From positions 124,001-188,000 of the forward strand of contig JADJQF010000011.1 of NCBI GenBank assembly GCA_016712885.1: a stretch of DNA of 64,000 bases, read 5' to 3'. The notes under the pieces were generated by a model. The model had not been told where the DNA came from. It saw nothing but the letters and a program-made list of their open reading frames with translations, and ran no database searches. Position numbers and translations under genes: made by a program. The stretch's first letter is position 1, and each line of letters begins with the position of its first letter. This document shows, piece by piece, positions 37,913 through 46,211 of this stretch. The stretch is from Candidatus Flexicrinis proximus (GTDB taxonomy: Bacteria > Chloroflexota > Anaerolineae > Aggregatilineales > Phototrophicaceae).

Positions 37913-38686
37913 TTATTCCGTCATCCCTGGTACTCGGCTCAACTGTCCGGCGGTCATCTCTTTGACGACGAATTCGTAGTCGACGTCCTTGACGGCCAGT
38001 TCGCTAACCCGGTATCCCAGTCTCAAGACGGTGATGCGGTCGGCGACTTCAAATATATCGTGCAGGTTGTGGGAAATCAGGATGACCGCCAGCCCTTTGT
38101 CCGCCAGCCGGCGCACCAGATCCAGCACCTGGCGTGTCTGGGCGACGCCGAGGGCGGCCGTTGGCTCATCCAGGATGACCAGCTTGCTGTTCCACATGAC
38201 CGCCTTGGCGATGGCGACCGACTGGCGCTGGCCGCCGCTGAGCGCGCTGATCGGGACGCGGACCGAGCGCAGCGTCTTAACCGATAGGCCGACCAGCGTG
38301 TCGATGCACTGCTGTTCCATCATCGCTTCGTCCAGGCTGCGGAAGCGGGTGACCCGCTCGCGGCCGAGGAACATATTGGCGACGACATCGAGGTTATCGG
38401 CCAGCGCGAGGTCCTGATACACGACCTCGATCCCCAGCGCCGCAGCGTCGCGCGGTTCGTTGATCCTGACTTGCTTGCCTTCAAAGAAGATTTCGCCCTC
38501 ATCGAGCGGATAGATCCCGGCGACGCCTTTAATCAACGTCGACTTTCCCGCGCCGTTATCCCCCACCAGCGCCATGACTTCGCCGGAGATCGCGCGGAAA
38601 TCGACCTTTGTGAGCGCTTGAACCGCGCCGAAATTCTTGGAGATTCCGCGCAGTTCCAAGATAGGCGTTACACCGTTGTCTGACAT
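37913..38686 (-). CDS. ABC sugar importer ATPase, single domain
   Basis: A 257-residue ATPase with Walker A GDNGAGKSTL, signature LSGGQRQSVAIAKA, Walker B KLVILDEPTAAL and the switch His in ILISHNLHD. It has one nucleotide-binding domain, whereas RbsA/XylG proteins carry two (about 500 residues). It resembles FrcA-like half-size ATPases and would work as a homodimer. It lies between the binding protein and permease genes, after a 137 bp spacer with two stem-loops. Confidence 0.9.
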   Translation of the reverse strand: MSDNGVTPILELRGISKNFGAVQALTKVDFRAISGEVMALVGDNGAGKSTLIKGVAGIYPLDEGEIFFEGKQVRINEPRDAAALGIEVVYQDLALADNLDVVANMFLGRERVTRFRSLDEAMMEQQCIDTLVGLSVKTLRSVRVPISALSGGQRQSVAIAKAVMWNSKLVILDEPTAALGVAQTRQVLDLVRRLADKGLAVILISHNLHDIFEVADRITVLRLGYRVSELAVKDVDYEFVVKEMTAGQLSRVPGMTE

Positions 38687-38736
38687 AAGTCCAAAGTCCC
38701 TAAGAGTGACCGCAAATGAAAAGTCGGCACAACTAA

Positions 38737-38811
38737 GCGCGCGGACGAGTTTGGGACCGCCCGCGCGCTCAATTGGACCTCAATCCCCTTCGACGCGCAA
38801 CGCCGAAGGGG
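38737..38811 (-). other. Two stem-loops between binding protein and ATPase genes
   Basis: GCGCGCGG/CCGCGCGC arms at 38737-38768 and CCCCTTCG/CGAAGGGG arms at 38785-38811, the latter 12 nt after the binding protein stop codon. Such 3' stem-loops often protect the abundant binding-protein mRNA and reduce read-through to the permease genes. There is no T run, so full termination is unlikely. Confidence 0.6.
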
Positions 38812-38823
38812 ACGTAAGCTAGC

Positions 38824-40878
38824 CTAGTTCGCCGGGCAGTACATCGCGAAGTCGCCTACGCAGATTTCTTCCCAGGTACGGAAGCCATCGGCGATGACGG
38901 TTTCAGCGACGTTGTCCTTGGTCACGCTGACCGGAACCAGCAGGACCGACGGGATATCGTTGGTGCCGTTGTTGACCGCGCCGGTCACCAGCATGCTGGT
39001 GTCGCCGCCGGTCACAAGGGCGATGGCCAGGGCGGCCGCGGCTTCGGCTTCAGCCTTGATCGCCTTGTAGACGGTCATCGACTGCTTGCCGGCGAGGACG
39101 TTCTGGATACCGCCGACGGTCGCATCCTGACCGGTGACGGGGATATAGGCGAGACCCTGATTTTCGAGGGCGGCGATGACCGAACCGGCCAAACCGTCAT
39201 TGGCGGCGATGGCGGCATCGATGTCGCCACCGGCGGCGGTCAGGATCTGCTCGAAGATCACCAGCGCCTGCTGGTTGTCCCAATCGGGCACGCTCTGATC
39301 GTCAACCTTGACCCACTCGCCGGACTCGAACTTGGCGTTGATGACGCCATTGTAGCCATTGGCGAAGAGGGTGGCGTTGTTGTCGGTCGGCGAGCCGTTG
39401 AGGACGGCGACGCGAACCGGGGCTTCGAGCATTGCGGCGTCAACCGCAGCCACGAGGCCTTCGCCCTGCAGGCGGCCTACCGACTCGTTGTCGAACGAGA
39501 CGTAGAAGTCGGCGCCTGGGCCTTCGATGGTCAGACGGTCGTAGTCGATGACGGCAACACCCGCTGCGCGGGCCAGCTCGATGATCTGAGCGCCGGAGCC
39601 GCTGTCGAGGTTGACCATCAGGATGACCTTTGCGCCGGCGGTGATCGCCTGCTCAGCCTGGGTCAGCTGAGTGGCTGCGTCGCCTTCGGCGTTGACAATG
39701 CTGTATTCGACACCGGCGGCGTCAAAGGCGGCGGCCAGGAAGCGACGATCGTCTGCTTCCCAACGGGCCGACGAAGCGCTGTCCGGCAGAAGAACGGCGA
39801 TGCTGCCCGAGGCTTCCACCGGGGCAGGGCAGTACATGGCGAAATCGCCAACGCAGATTTCTTCCCAGGTACGGAAGCCATCGGCGATGACGGTTTCAGC
39901 AACATTGGCCTGGGTCACGCTGACCGGAACCAGCAAGACCGACGGGATGTCGTTGGTGCCGTTGTTGACCGCACCACTGACCAGACCGCTTACATCTTCG
40001 CCCTTGAGCAGACCCACGGCCAACGCCGCGGCGGCTTCGGCTTCAGCCTTGATCGCCTTGTAGACGGTCATCGACTGCTTGCCGGCGAGGACGTTCTGGA
40101 TACCACCGACGGTCGCATCCTGACCGGTGACGGGGATATACGGGAGACCCTGATTTTCGAGGGCGGCGATGACCGAACCAGCCAGACCGTCATTGGCGGC
40201 GATGGCGGCATCGATGTCGCCACCGGCGGCGGTCAGGATCTGCTCGAAGATCACCAGCGCCTGCTGGTTGTCCCAATCGGGCACGCTCTGATCGTCAACC
40301 TTGACCCACTCGCCCGACTCGAACTTGGCGTTGATGACGCCGTTGTAGCCATTGGCGAAGAGGGTGGCGTTGTTGTCGGTCGGCGAGCCGTTGAGGACGG
40401 CGACGCGAACCGGGGCTTCGAGCATTGCGGCGTCAACCGCAGCCACGAGGCCTTCGCCCTGCAGGCGGCCTACCGACTCGTTGTCGAACGAGACGTAGTA
40501 ATCGGCGCCCGCGCCTTCAATCGTGAGACGGTCATAGTCGATAACCTTGACGTCTGCCGCGCGGGCCAGCTCGATGATCTGAGCGCCAGAGCCGCTGTCG
40601 AGGTTGACCATCAGGATGACCTTCGCGCCGGCGGTGATCGCCTGCTCAGCCTGGGTCAGCTGAGTGGCGGCGTCGCCTTCGGCGTTGACGATGCTGTATT
40701 CGACGCCGGCGGCGTCGAACGCGGCGGCCAGGAAGCGGCGATCGTCTGCTTCCCAACGAGCCGACGATGCACTATCCGGCAGCAGAACGGCGATGCTGCC
40801 TTCTTGCGCCTGTACGCTGACGAAGCTCATCAGCAGTACCAGCAATACGACCAGTAGATGTCCGAAACGGAACTTCAT
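38824..40878 (-). CDS. Tandem-duplicated sugar-binding protein (XylF/RbsB-like, two fused modules)
   Basis: A 684-residue exported binding protein. ATG 40878 is chosen over an upstream in-frame start because GGAGG lies 6-7 nt before it. The signal peptide is about residues 1-24 (FVSVQAQ). It then has two nearly identical modules, residues 27-357 and 358-684, each a complete periplasmic-binding-protein fold (SIAVLLPDSASSARWEADD, VIDYDRLTIEG, NDGLAGSVIAALENQGL, PVTGQDATVGGIQ). The usual family length is about 330 residues, so this is a head-to-tail duplication in one chain. The sequence pattern fits XylF. It is first in the xylose operon. A collapse or assembly artefact is unlikely because the copies differ at scattered codons. 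Confidence 0.9.
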   Translation of the reverse strand: MKFRFGHLLVVLLVLLMSFVSVQAQEGSIAVLLPDSASSARWEADDRRFLAAAFDAAGVEYSIVNAEGDAATQLTQAEQAITAGAKVILMVNLDSGSGAQIIELARAADVKVIDYDRLTIEGAGADYYVSFDNESVGRLQGEGLVAAVDAAMLEAPVRVAVLNGSPTDNNATLFANGYNGVINAKFESGEWVKVDDQSVPDWDNQQALVIFEQILTAAGGDIDAAIAANDGLAGSVIAALENQGLPYIPVTGQDATVGGIQNVLAGKQSMTVYKAIKAEAEAAAALAVGLLKGEDVSGLVSGAVNNGTNDIPSVLLVPVSVTQANVAETVIADGFRTWEEICVGDFAMYCPAPVEASGSIAVLLPDSASSARWEADDRRFLAAAFDAAGVEYSIVNAEGDAATQLTQAEQAITAGAKVILMVNLDSGSGAQIIELARAAGVAVIDYDRLTIEGPGADFYVSFDNESVGRLQGEGLVAAVDAAMLEAPVRVAVLNGSPTDNNATLFANGYNGVINAKFESGEWVKVDDQSVPDWDNQQALVIFEQILTAAGGDIDAAIAANDGLAGSVIAALENQGLAYIPVTGQDATVGGIQNVLAGKQSMTVYKAIKAEAEAAAALAIALVTGGDTSMLVTGAVNNGTNDIPSVLLVPVSVTKDNVAETVIADGFRTWEEICVGDFAMYCPAN
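38827..40800 (-). repeat. Internal tandem duplication, period 993 bp
   Basis: Unit 1 covers 40800-39808 and unit 2 covers 39807-38827. Corresponding sites are exactly 993 bp apart (331 codons), for example 40191 and 39198. The DNA is nearly identical through the middle of the module. Most protein differences cluster near the module ends, for example GLLKGEDVSGLVSG against ALVTGGDTSMLVTG and GAGADYY against GPGADFY. This points to a recent duplication or continuing gene conversion. Confidence 0.9.
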
Positions 40879-40919
40879 GCAAATCCTCCAAAAAACGTGG
40901 CTTAACGGTGACATTAACA

Positions 40920-40942
40920 GGAACAACTGATTAGGTTGTTCC
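40920..40942. promoter_or_regulatory. Inverted repeat upstream of the xylose operon
   Basis: GGAACAAC-TGATTAG-GTTGTTCC is a perfect 8-bp inverted repeat with a 7-nt spacer, 42 nt upstream of the binding protein start codon. It is a good operator candidate for a sugar-responsive regulator, or a 5' leader hairpin. No regulator gene is adjacent. Confidence 0.55.
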
Positions 40943-41274
40943 CATCTGCCGGTGATTGTAGCGCGGCAAGGGCTTTCCGCAACGAGTTTTCACTTATGTG
41001 TCGTCGGCAAGATGCACGAACGATTTAGGGCATGGTCAACAATTACAAAAACATAGTTCGGATCTGTCATTTATATTTAGTTAGGCAATCAACACCACAT
41101 CTCATCGTAATAAAACGCATGCATACGAATACATTGGTGCAGGAGGCCAGGTAAAATTGATTTAAGGTAGATTTAGGATTGTGGCAACGCGAGTGCAGCG
41201 GAATGGTGCTAAAGTGGCCATGGGTGCATGACTTTGTTAGGCGCTGGTAGTTTGTCGTTCAAGAAGGCGTGATT
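40943..41274. other. AT-rich divergent intergenic region
   Basis: This region lies between the xylose operon (minus) and the exported protein gene (plus). It is markedly AT-rich (for example 41038-41110). It should hold both promoters. I see no open frame with a ribosome-binding site, no RNA gene and no member of the hairpin repeat family here. Confidence 0.5.
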
Positions 41275-43020
41275 ATGCGGCGCTGGCCGGTATTCGTATT
41301 AGCTTTTCTGATAATGAGCACGCTTGCTCAGGACCGCCTTCCGCTATGGTTTGAATCATGGCGTGTTGAAAGCGCCCCAACCGACACGGAAGCGCGGGAG
41401 GCTGCTGTTGCAGCGGCTTCCGTGCTGTTCGGATTGGCCGGAGATGTGCCAGCGCTGCCTACGGGGCAAACTGCGCGTTTCGTCATATTGACGGTGCGCG
41501 AAGGCGACGAACGGCCCCGCAGTTACGCCGCGTCCGGTATCGGTTTAGCTGATGCCATCAACCAGGCGCTGTCGGCTATCCCGCCGGGAACCGAGCCGAC
41601 CCGTGCGCGGCTTGATATCGTCATTGCCGTCGTCCGCGAGCGCCTGGTCGCCCCGGAATTCACCGTTCATCACACAGCAGACGCGTGGGGTTTGGCCTTT
41701 CTATCGCCCGAGCTGGGGATCGTGACCGCTGCCGAGCTGACCGCCAACAGCCTGATCTCGTCGTCCGGTTCGCTCAACCGTGAGGCGTGGCTGCGCTTCG
41801 CGGCACTGCGGGGCGACGATGCCGATGCCCTGAGCACCGCGTTTACACGCAGCCCGCTGGACGTTTACCGCTTTCAGACTGTTGGCTTCGACCTTTCTGC
41901 GGAGGGCGCCCTGCCCAATGTCCCGAACCGCCTGTTCCCGCTGGACTTAACGCCTGAGTCCCTGATGGAGGCCGCGCATGCCGGCGGCGAGTACCTGAAA
42001 CGCGCCGTTGATGGCCAAGGCCGCTTTGTTTACAGCTACGACCCCGGCATGGATACGGCTGCTGCCGATTACAATATCCTGCGCCACGCGGGGACGGCCT
42101 ATTCGATGCTCGAACTCTACCGCCGGACGGGCGACACCGGCCTGCTGGTGGCCGCCGAACGCGCGCTGGCGTTTCTCGACCGCCAGATCGAGCCGTGCGC
42201 CGCGCCGGTCTCGGTCGAGGCGGCGGGATGCCTGCTAGAGACGGGCGAGGTCAAACTGGGCGGCGCGGGACTGGCGCTGCTGGCCTTCAGTGAACATGCG
42301 GACATCACCGGCGACCCGCGCTATCTGGAGACGATGCGCGGGCTTGGCGGCTGGATTGCCGGCGCGCAGTACCCCGACGGACGATTCGTCCACAAGGTCG
42401 AGGACGGCCAGATCGACGACTTCGAGTCGCTCTATTATCCAGGCGAGGCGATCTTCGGTCTGATGCGGTTGTATGCCCTCGACCCCGATCCCCGCTGGCT
42501 GGAGGCGGCACGGGCCGGCGCCGACTACATCATCCTCATCCGGGACATCGACACGCCAAGCAGTGACCTCGAACACGACCACTGGTTCCTGTATGCGCTG
42601 GATGCGCTGCACCGGGTCGATCCACAGGCGCATGATCTGGTCCATCTGCGCCGGCTGGTGCTGGAAATCCTGAGCGCGCAGCACCTGGACAGCGTGCCGG
42701 ATACGTGGCTCGGCGGCTACTACAATCCGCCGCGCTCGACGCCGACGGCCACCCGCAGCGAAGGGTTGTGCGCGGCGGCGCGGCTGCTGCGTGACCTGGG
42801 CGATACGCGGAGCGCCGAAACCGTGTTCGAAGCCGTGCTGTGGGGCATCAGTTTTCAGCTTCAGACGCAGATCACCGAAGCGGATACGCTGTTTATGGCG
42901 AACCCGTCGCGGGCGATTGGCGGATTCCGCGAAAGCCTGCTGTCCGGCGAAGTCCGCATCGACTTTGTGCAGCACAACATTTCGGCGCTTCTGTGCGCGC
43001 GTGATGGCTTAACCCCATAA
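41275..43020 (+). CDS. Exported protein with alpha/alpha-barrel (six-hairpin-like) C-terminal domain
   Basis: A 581-residue protein I cannot assign to a named family. ATG 41275 has AAGG 7 nt upstream. Residues 1-18 look like a signal peptide ending near STLAQ. Residues about 30-185 form an alpha/beta region of unknown type. From about 225 to 575 there are repeated helical pairs with aromatic and Gly-rich turns (YNILRHAGTAYSMLELYRRT, GLALLAFSEHADITGDPRY, YYPGEAIFGLMRLYALDPDP). That pattern is typical of six-hairpin glycosidases, lanthipeptide-cyclase-like and N-acyl-glucosamine-epimerase-like alpha/alpha barrels. No certain catalytic residues can be named. It may process an external polysaccharide (inference). 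Confidence 0.6.
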   Translation: MRRWPVFVLAFLIMSTLAQDRLPLWFESWRVESAPTDTEAREAAVAAASVLFGLAGDVPALPTGQTARFVILTVREGDERPRSYAASGIGLADAINQALSAIPPGTEPTRARLDIVIAVVRERLVAPEFTVHHTADAWGLAFLSPELGIVTAAELTANSLISSSGSLNREAWLRFAALRGDDADALSTAFTRSPLDVYRFQTVGFDLSAEGALPNVPNRLFPLDLTPESLMEAAHAGGEYLKRAVDGQGRFVYSYDPGMDTAAADYNILRHAGTAYSMLELYRRTGDTGLLVAAERALAFLDRQIEPCAAPVSVEAAGCLLETGEVKLGGAGLALLAFSEHADITGDPRYLETMRGLGGWIAGAQYPDGRFVHKVEDGQIDDFESLYYPGEAIFGLMRLYALDPDPRWLEAARAGADYIILIRDIDTPSSDLEHDHWFLYALDALHRVDPQAHDLVHLRRLVLEILSAQHLDSVPDTWLGGYYNPPRSTPTATRSEGLCAAARLLRDLGDTRSAETVFEAVLWGISFQLQTQITEADTLFMANPSRAIGGFRESLLSGEVRIDFVQHNISALLCARDGLTP

Positions 43021-43060
43021 TCTGAGCCATTGTGAACCGACGTTCCCCATATACTGACCT

Positions 43061-43094
43061 TCAGGGCTCACAAAAATCAAAGGAACAGCCCTGA
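43061..43094 (+). promoter_or_regulatory. Leader hairpin touching the ribosome-binding site of the AAA ATPase gene
   Basis: TCAGGGCT (43061-43068) pairs with AGCCCTGA (43087-43094), leaving an 18-nt A-rich loop. The right arm runs into the GAGG ribosome-binding site at 43093-43096, 5 nt before ATG 43102. Pairing could reduce translation initiation; a chance hairpin cannot be excluded. Confidence 0.4.
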
Positions 43095-43101
43095 GGACAA
43101 A

Positions 43102-44421
43102 ATGACATTCTATCTCCCGCCAAAGTCGCAGCTGTACTTCAAGGGACGCGCTGCGCTGAAATCCGATCAGATCGCCGAATGGATTGCCGAGATGTGGACG
43201 CCGCGCCATGCTGCCGATGCGCCGGTCACAGTCTGGGCCGACGAGGACACGGTCAATGCGGCGGCCCTCGCCAAACTTGACCTTGCAAGGACATACGACG
43301 GCTTCGTGTTCACTGGCCACGCGCCGGTTGACTGCGACATCGTCAACCGCCTGAATCAGGTCGGGCGTGACGGCGTGATCGGCGAACGCTGCGGCGGGTT
43401 TGCGCTCGCGTTTGCCGCGCCGGACGGTTCGGCGTTCGAGGTGTTCGTCGCCAACGCACAGTACAGTGATGACGGCTGCACCGTGACGCTGGCCGCCGTG
43501 CCGGAGCGCTTTCTAAAGGGCTGGCGGCTGTTCTCGTACGAGGCCTCGCGACTGGCTGCGGCGCGTGACGAGACCGACCAGGTCGTCATCATCGGTGGAA
43601 CGGAAAACTCGTTTATCCCGACCGTCGAGTGGGACGACATCATTCTTCCGGAGGAACTCAAGGCGGATCTGCTGGGGGACATCCGGGCGTTCTTCAGCAA
43701 GGGTGTCGAGGTCTATACGCGCCTGAACCTCAAGCCGTTCCGTAAGCTGTTGCTGGCTGGCGTTCCTGGGACCGGCAAGACCATGCTCTGCAACGCGATT
43801 GCACGGTGGGCGCTGGCTGAGGGCATGCTGGTGATCTATGTGTCGAGCGCGCGCAAGCGTCAGGAAGACGAGACTGGCTCGGCGTTCTGGAAGATCGAGC
43901 GCGCGCTGCACGTCGCGGCCTATTCCGAACGCCCGGCGCTGGTGCTGCTTGAGGAAATGGACGCCTATTTGCACGAGGCGGAGAAAGCGCTGATCCTCAA
44001 CGTACTCGACGGCTCGGAAACGCCGGTGAACCCGCGCGGCACGCTGCTGATCGCCACCACCAACTACCCGGAAGCTATCGACGAGCGCGTGCTCAAGCGG
44101 CCGGGCCGGCTCGACCGGGTGCTGGTCATCCCGGCGGTGCAGGCCGAACTCGACGCCGAGCTGATGCTGCGCCGTTATCTGGGCGGCATGTGGCAGGACT
44201 CGCATCTGGAGATCGTGCCGCAGCTGGTGGGCTATCCGGGCGCATTTGTGCGCGAACTGGCGATCTATGCGCTGACGTATCTGGCGTACGAAGACCTGAC
44301 CTCGCTGCCGGTTGAACTGCTGCAGTCCTCGCTGGACAGCCTCAAGGCGCAGATCGAAGCGCGCGATTCGCTGGCTGCTGGACGTCAGACCGGTCCCGAA
44401 ACCGTGGCGCATCCGGCTTAA
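43102..44421 (+). CDS. AAA-family ATPase
   Basis: A 439-residue protein. Residues 1-180 are an N-terminal region of unknown fold. The AAA core (about 185-370) has Walker A AGVPGTGKTMLC, sensor 1 TLLIATTNYPE and the arginine-finger region LKRPGRLDRVLVI. The Walker B reads ALVLLEEMDA, with Glu where Asp is usual before the catalytic Glu. A small helical lid follows. It resembles the FtsH/Cdc48/spastin-like classical AAA group without protease domain. The partner is unknown; an SRPBCC protein gene follows by 77 bp. Hydrolysis may be slowed by the Asp-to-Glu change. Confidence 0.82.
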   Translation: MTFYLPPKSQLYFKGRAALKSDQIAEWIAEMWTPRHAADAPVTVWADEDTVNAAALAKLDLARTYDGFVFTGHAPVDCDIVNRLNQVGRDGVIGERCGGFALAFAAPDGSAFEVFVANAQYSDDGCTVTLAAVPERFLKGWRLFSYEASRLAAARDETDQVVIIGGTENSFIPTVEWDDIILPEELKADLLGDIRAFFSKGVEVYTRLNLKPFRKLLLAGVPGTGKTMLCNAIARWALAEGMLVIYVSSARKRQEDETGSAFWKIERALHVAAYSERPALVLLEEMDAYLHEAEKALILNVLDGSETPVNPRGTLLIATTNYPEAIDERVLKRPGRLDRVLVIPAVQAELDAELMLRRYLGGMWQDSHLEIVPQLVGYPGAFVRELAIYALTYLAYEDLTSLPVELLQSSLDSLKAQIEARDSLAAGRQTGPETVAHPA

Positions 44422-44498
44422 CGGCGGCGCGGTCACGCTCTATAATGGAGAGGGATCTGGGACACCAGGTCCTCGTCTCGAGTCCGGAGGCTCGGATC

Positions 44499-44948
44499 AT
44501 GTCGCAATTTCACGCTGAAGCGTCAAAAATCATCAACGCGCGCCCCGAGAAGATCTACGCGATCCTTACCGATTACCGCGGTGCGCACCAGTCGATCCTG
44601 CCTAAGCCGTACTTTGCCAGCGTCGCTGTCGAGCAGGGCGGGCAGGGGGCAGGAACGGTCTTTCTCGCCAAAATGGATGTCTACGGGAACAAGAGCCAGG
44701 TTCACATGACGGTCAGCGAACCGGAACCGGGGCGGGTACTGGCCGAAATCGATGAACAGGCTGGCGTATCCACCACGTTTACGCTTGATCCGCTGGAGGG
44801 CGGCCAGCGCACACGGGTCACGATCGCCACCGATGCGCGCGCCAGCGCCGGTCTGAAAGGCCTTGTCGAGCGGCTGATGACGCCGATGATCATGCGCCGC
44901 ATCTACAATGCCGAACTCAGTCTGCTGGCGGAAGCCGCTGCCAGATAG
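44499..44948 (+). CDS. SRPBCC (START/Bet v1-like) family protein
   Basis: A 149-residue protein with the SRPBCC layout: N-terminal strand (FHAEASKIINARPEKIYAIL), two helices, an antiparallel sheet, and a long C-terminal helix (LVERLMTPMIMRRIYNAEL). These proteins bind hydrophobic ligands in a deep cavity; some are polyketide cyclases. ATG 44499 has GGAGG 8-9 nt upstream, better than the upstream in-frame ATG. It follows the AAA ATPase gene on the same strand and is convergent with the allantoate hydrolase gene. Ligand unknown. Confidence 0.8.
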   Translation: MSQFHAEASKIINARPEKIYAILTDYRGAHQSILPKPYFASVAVEQGGQGAGTVFLAKMDVYGNKSQVHMTVSEPEPGRVLAEIDEQAGVSTTFTLDPLEGGQRTRVTIATDARASAGLKGLVERLMTPMIMRRIYNAELSLLAEAAAR

Positions 44949-44956
44949 GGTGGGTT

Positions 44957-46183
44957 TCAGGGCAGGGAAAGCGCCTCAATCGCGCCTAATATGACGTCCG
45001 CGGCGGTTTCGGCATCGACCGGGGAGCAGTATTCTGCCGGATTGTGGCTGATGCCGTCTTTGCAGCGCACGAACAGCATGCCGACTGGCGCGATACGCGA
45101 GATCATCACGGCGTCATGGCCGGCCCCGCTTGCCAGCGTCTTGGTTGGCACGCCAAGCGCCCGCGCGGACGCCGACAGCGCCTCCATGATCTGCGGTGAA
45201 CAGGGGGTGGCCGCCGTATCGGTGATCTCGGTCCAGCGCAGCCCGACCCGTTCACGCTCGGCGATCTCGGCGGCCTGCGCGCTGATGGACGCAATGGCGC
45301 TGCGCCGCGTGGCTTCTTCCATGTGGCGAAGGTCGAGACTGAGTACCGCGCGGCCCGGAATCGCGTTGCTCGCGCCCGGAAGCGCCTGAATCTGGCCGAC
45401 GGTCGCGACCAGTCCCTCGGTCGCCCGCGCGGTTTCCTGCACTGCGACGATGAAGCGGGCAGCGGCCACCAGCGCATCGCGCCGCAGCGGCATCGGCACC
45501 GTCCCGGCGTGCCCGGCCTCGCCAGAAAACACGACCTCGAAGCGGTTCAGACCCTGTATTCCGCTGACGATCCCGACCGGTACGCCTGCCGATTCCAGCA
45601 CCGGACCCTGCTCGATGTGAGCTTCGAGATAGCCGATGAGTCCGGACGGATTCCGTCCTTCAGGCGCAAACGGCGGCAGTCCGCCGTAGTCCACCATGGC
45701 GCGCTTGAGCGGTACGCCGTCGGCGTCCTCCAGTTCGAGGTGCTCGTGTGAAAGCACGCCGGCAAGAGCGCGGCTGCCGACAAAAGAGAGCTTATAGCGC
45801 AGACCTTCTTCATCGCAGAACGCGATCACTTCAATGGCAGCCTGCAGCCGTTTCCCTTGTACTGCCAGTTCCTCGACGCAGGCCAGTCCCAGCAGCACGC
45901 CCAGTGTCCCATCATATTTCCCCGCGTCGATCACGGTGTCGATATGACTGCCGATCAACACCGCCTTTGCATCCGGCGTAGTTCCCTCATAGCGCCCGAT
46001 CAGATTGCCCACCGCGTCCTCGTGCACACTCATGCCTGCGGCGCGCATCCAGTCGCCTACCAGCGCGTTGGCGCGCTTCATCGACGGGGTGAATGATGGA
46101 CGCACGAGATAGTCCGGCGATTCCGACAACCGCGCCAGCGCCTCGATCCGTTCCACAAACCGCGATTGAAAATGCTGTCTCAT
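44957..46183 (-). CDS. allC: Allantoate amidohydrolase / N-carbamoyl amino acid hydrolase (M20 family)
   Basis: A 408-residue zinc/manganese amidohydrolase. Metal-site blocks are IGSHIDTVIDAGKYDGTLGV (His, Asp), FCDEEGLR (Glu pair), YLEAHIEQGPVLE (His) and a C-terminal SHNPAEYC (His). The lid domain includes the dimer-contact GHAGTVPM and a GASNAIPG motif. The family includes AllC and hydantoin-pathway carbamoylases. Since the same-strand upstream genes complete urate-to-allantoate conversion, allantoate is the best substrate. GAGG precedes ATG 46183. Repeat copy H separates it from the HIU hydrolase gene. Confidence 0.88.
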   Translation of the reverse strand: MRQHFQSRFVERIEALARLSESPDYLVRPSFTPSMKRANALVGDWMRAAGMSVHEDAVGNLIGRYEGTTPDAKAVLIGSHIDTVIDAGKYDGTLGVLLGLACVEELAVQGKRLQAAIEVIAFCDEEGLRYKLSFVGSRALAGVLSHEHLELEDADGVPLKRAMVDYGGLPPFAPEGRNPSGLIGYLEAHIEQGPVLESAGVPVGIVSGIQGLNRFEVVFSGEAGHAGTVPMPLRRDALVAAARFIVAVQETARATEGLVATVGQIQALPGASNAIPGRAVLSLDLRHMEEATRRSAIASISAQAAEIAERERVGLRWTEITDTAATPCSPQIMEALSASARALGVPTKTLASGAGHDAVMISRIAPVGMLFVRCKDGISHNPAEYCSPVDAETAADVILGAIEALSLP

Positions 46184-46211
46184 GTTGGCCTCAATGTAAT
46201 CGTGGCGTCAG

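Noticed and set aside
38827..40800. The 993-bp duplication as two separate genes or an assembly duplication
   Set aside because: A single frame runs through with only one signal peptide, and the modules differ at scattered positions including near the ends, so it reads as one real two-module gene; long reads would settle it.
44957..46183. Hydantoin-pathway carbamoylase instead of allantoate hydrolase
   Set aside because: The sequence family covers both, but all neighbouring genes belong to urate/allantoin degradation.
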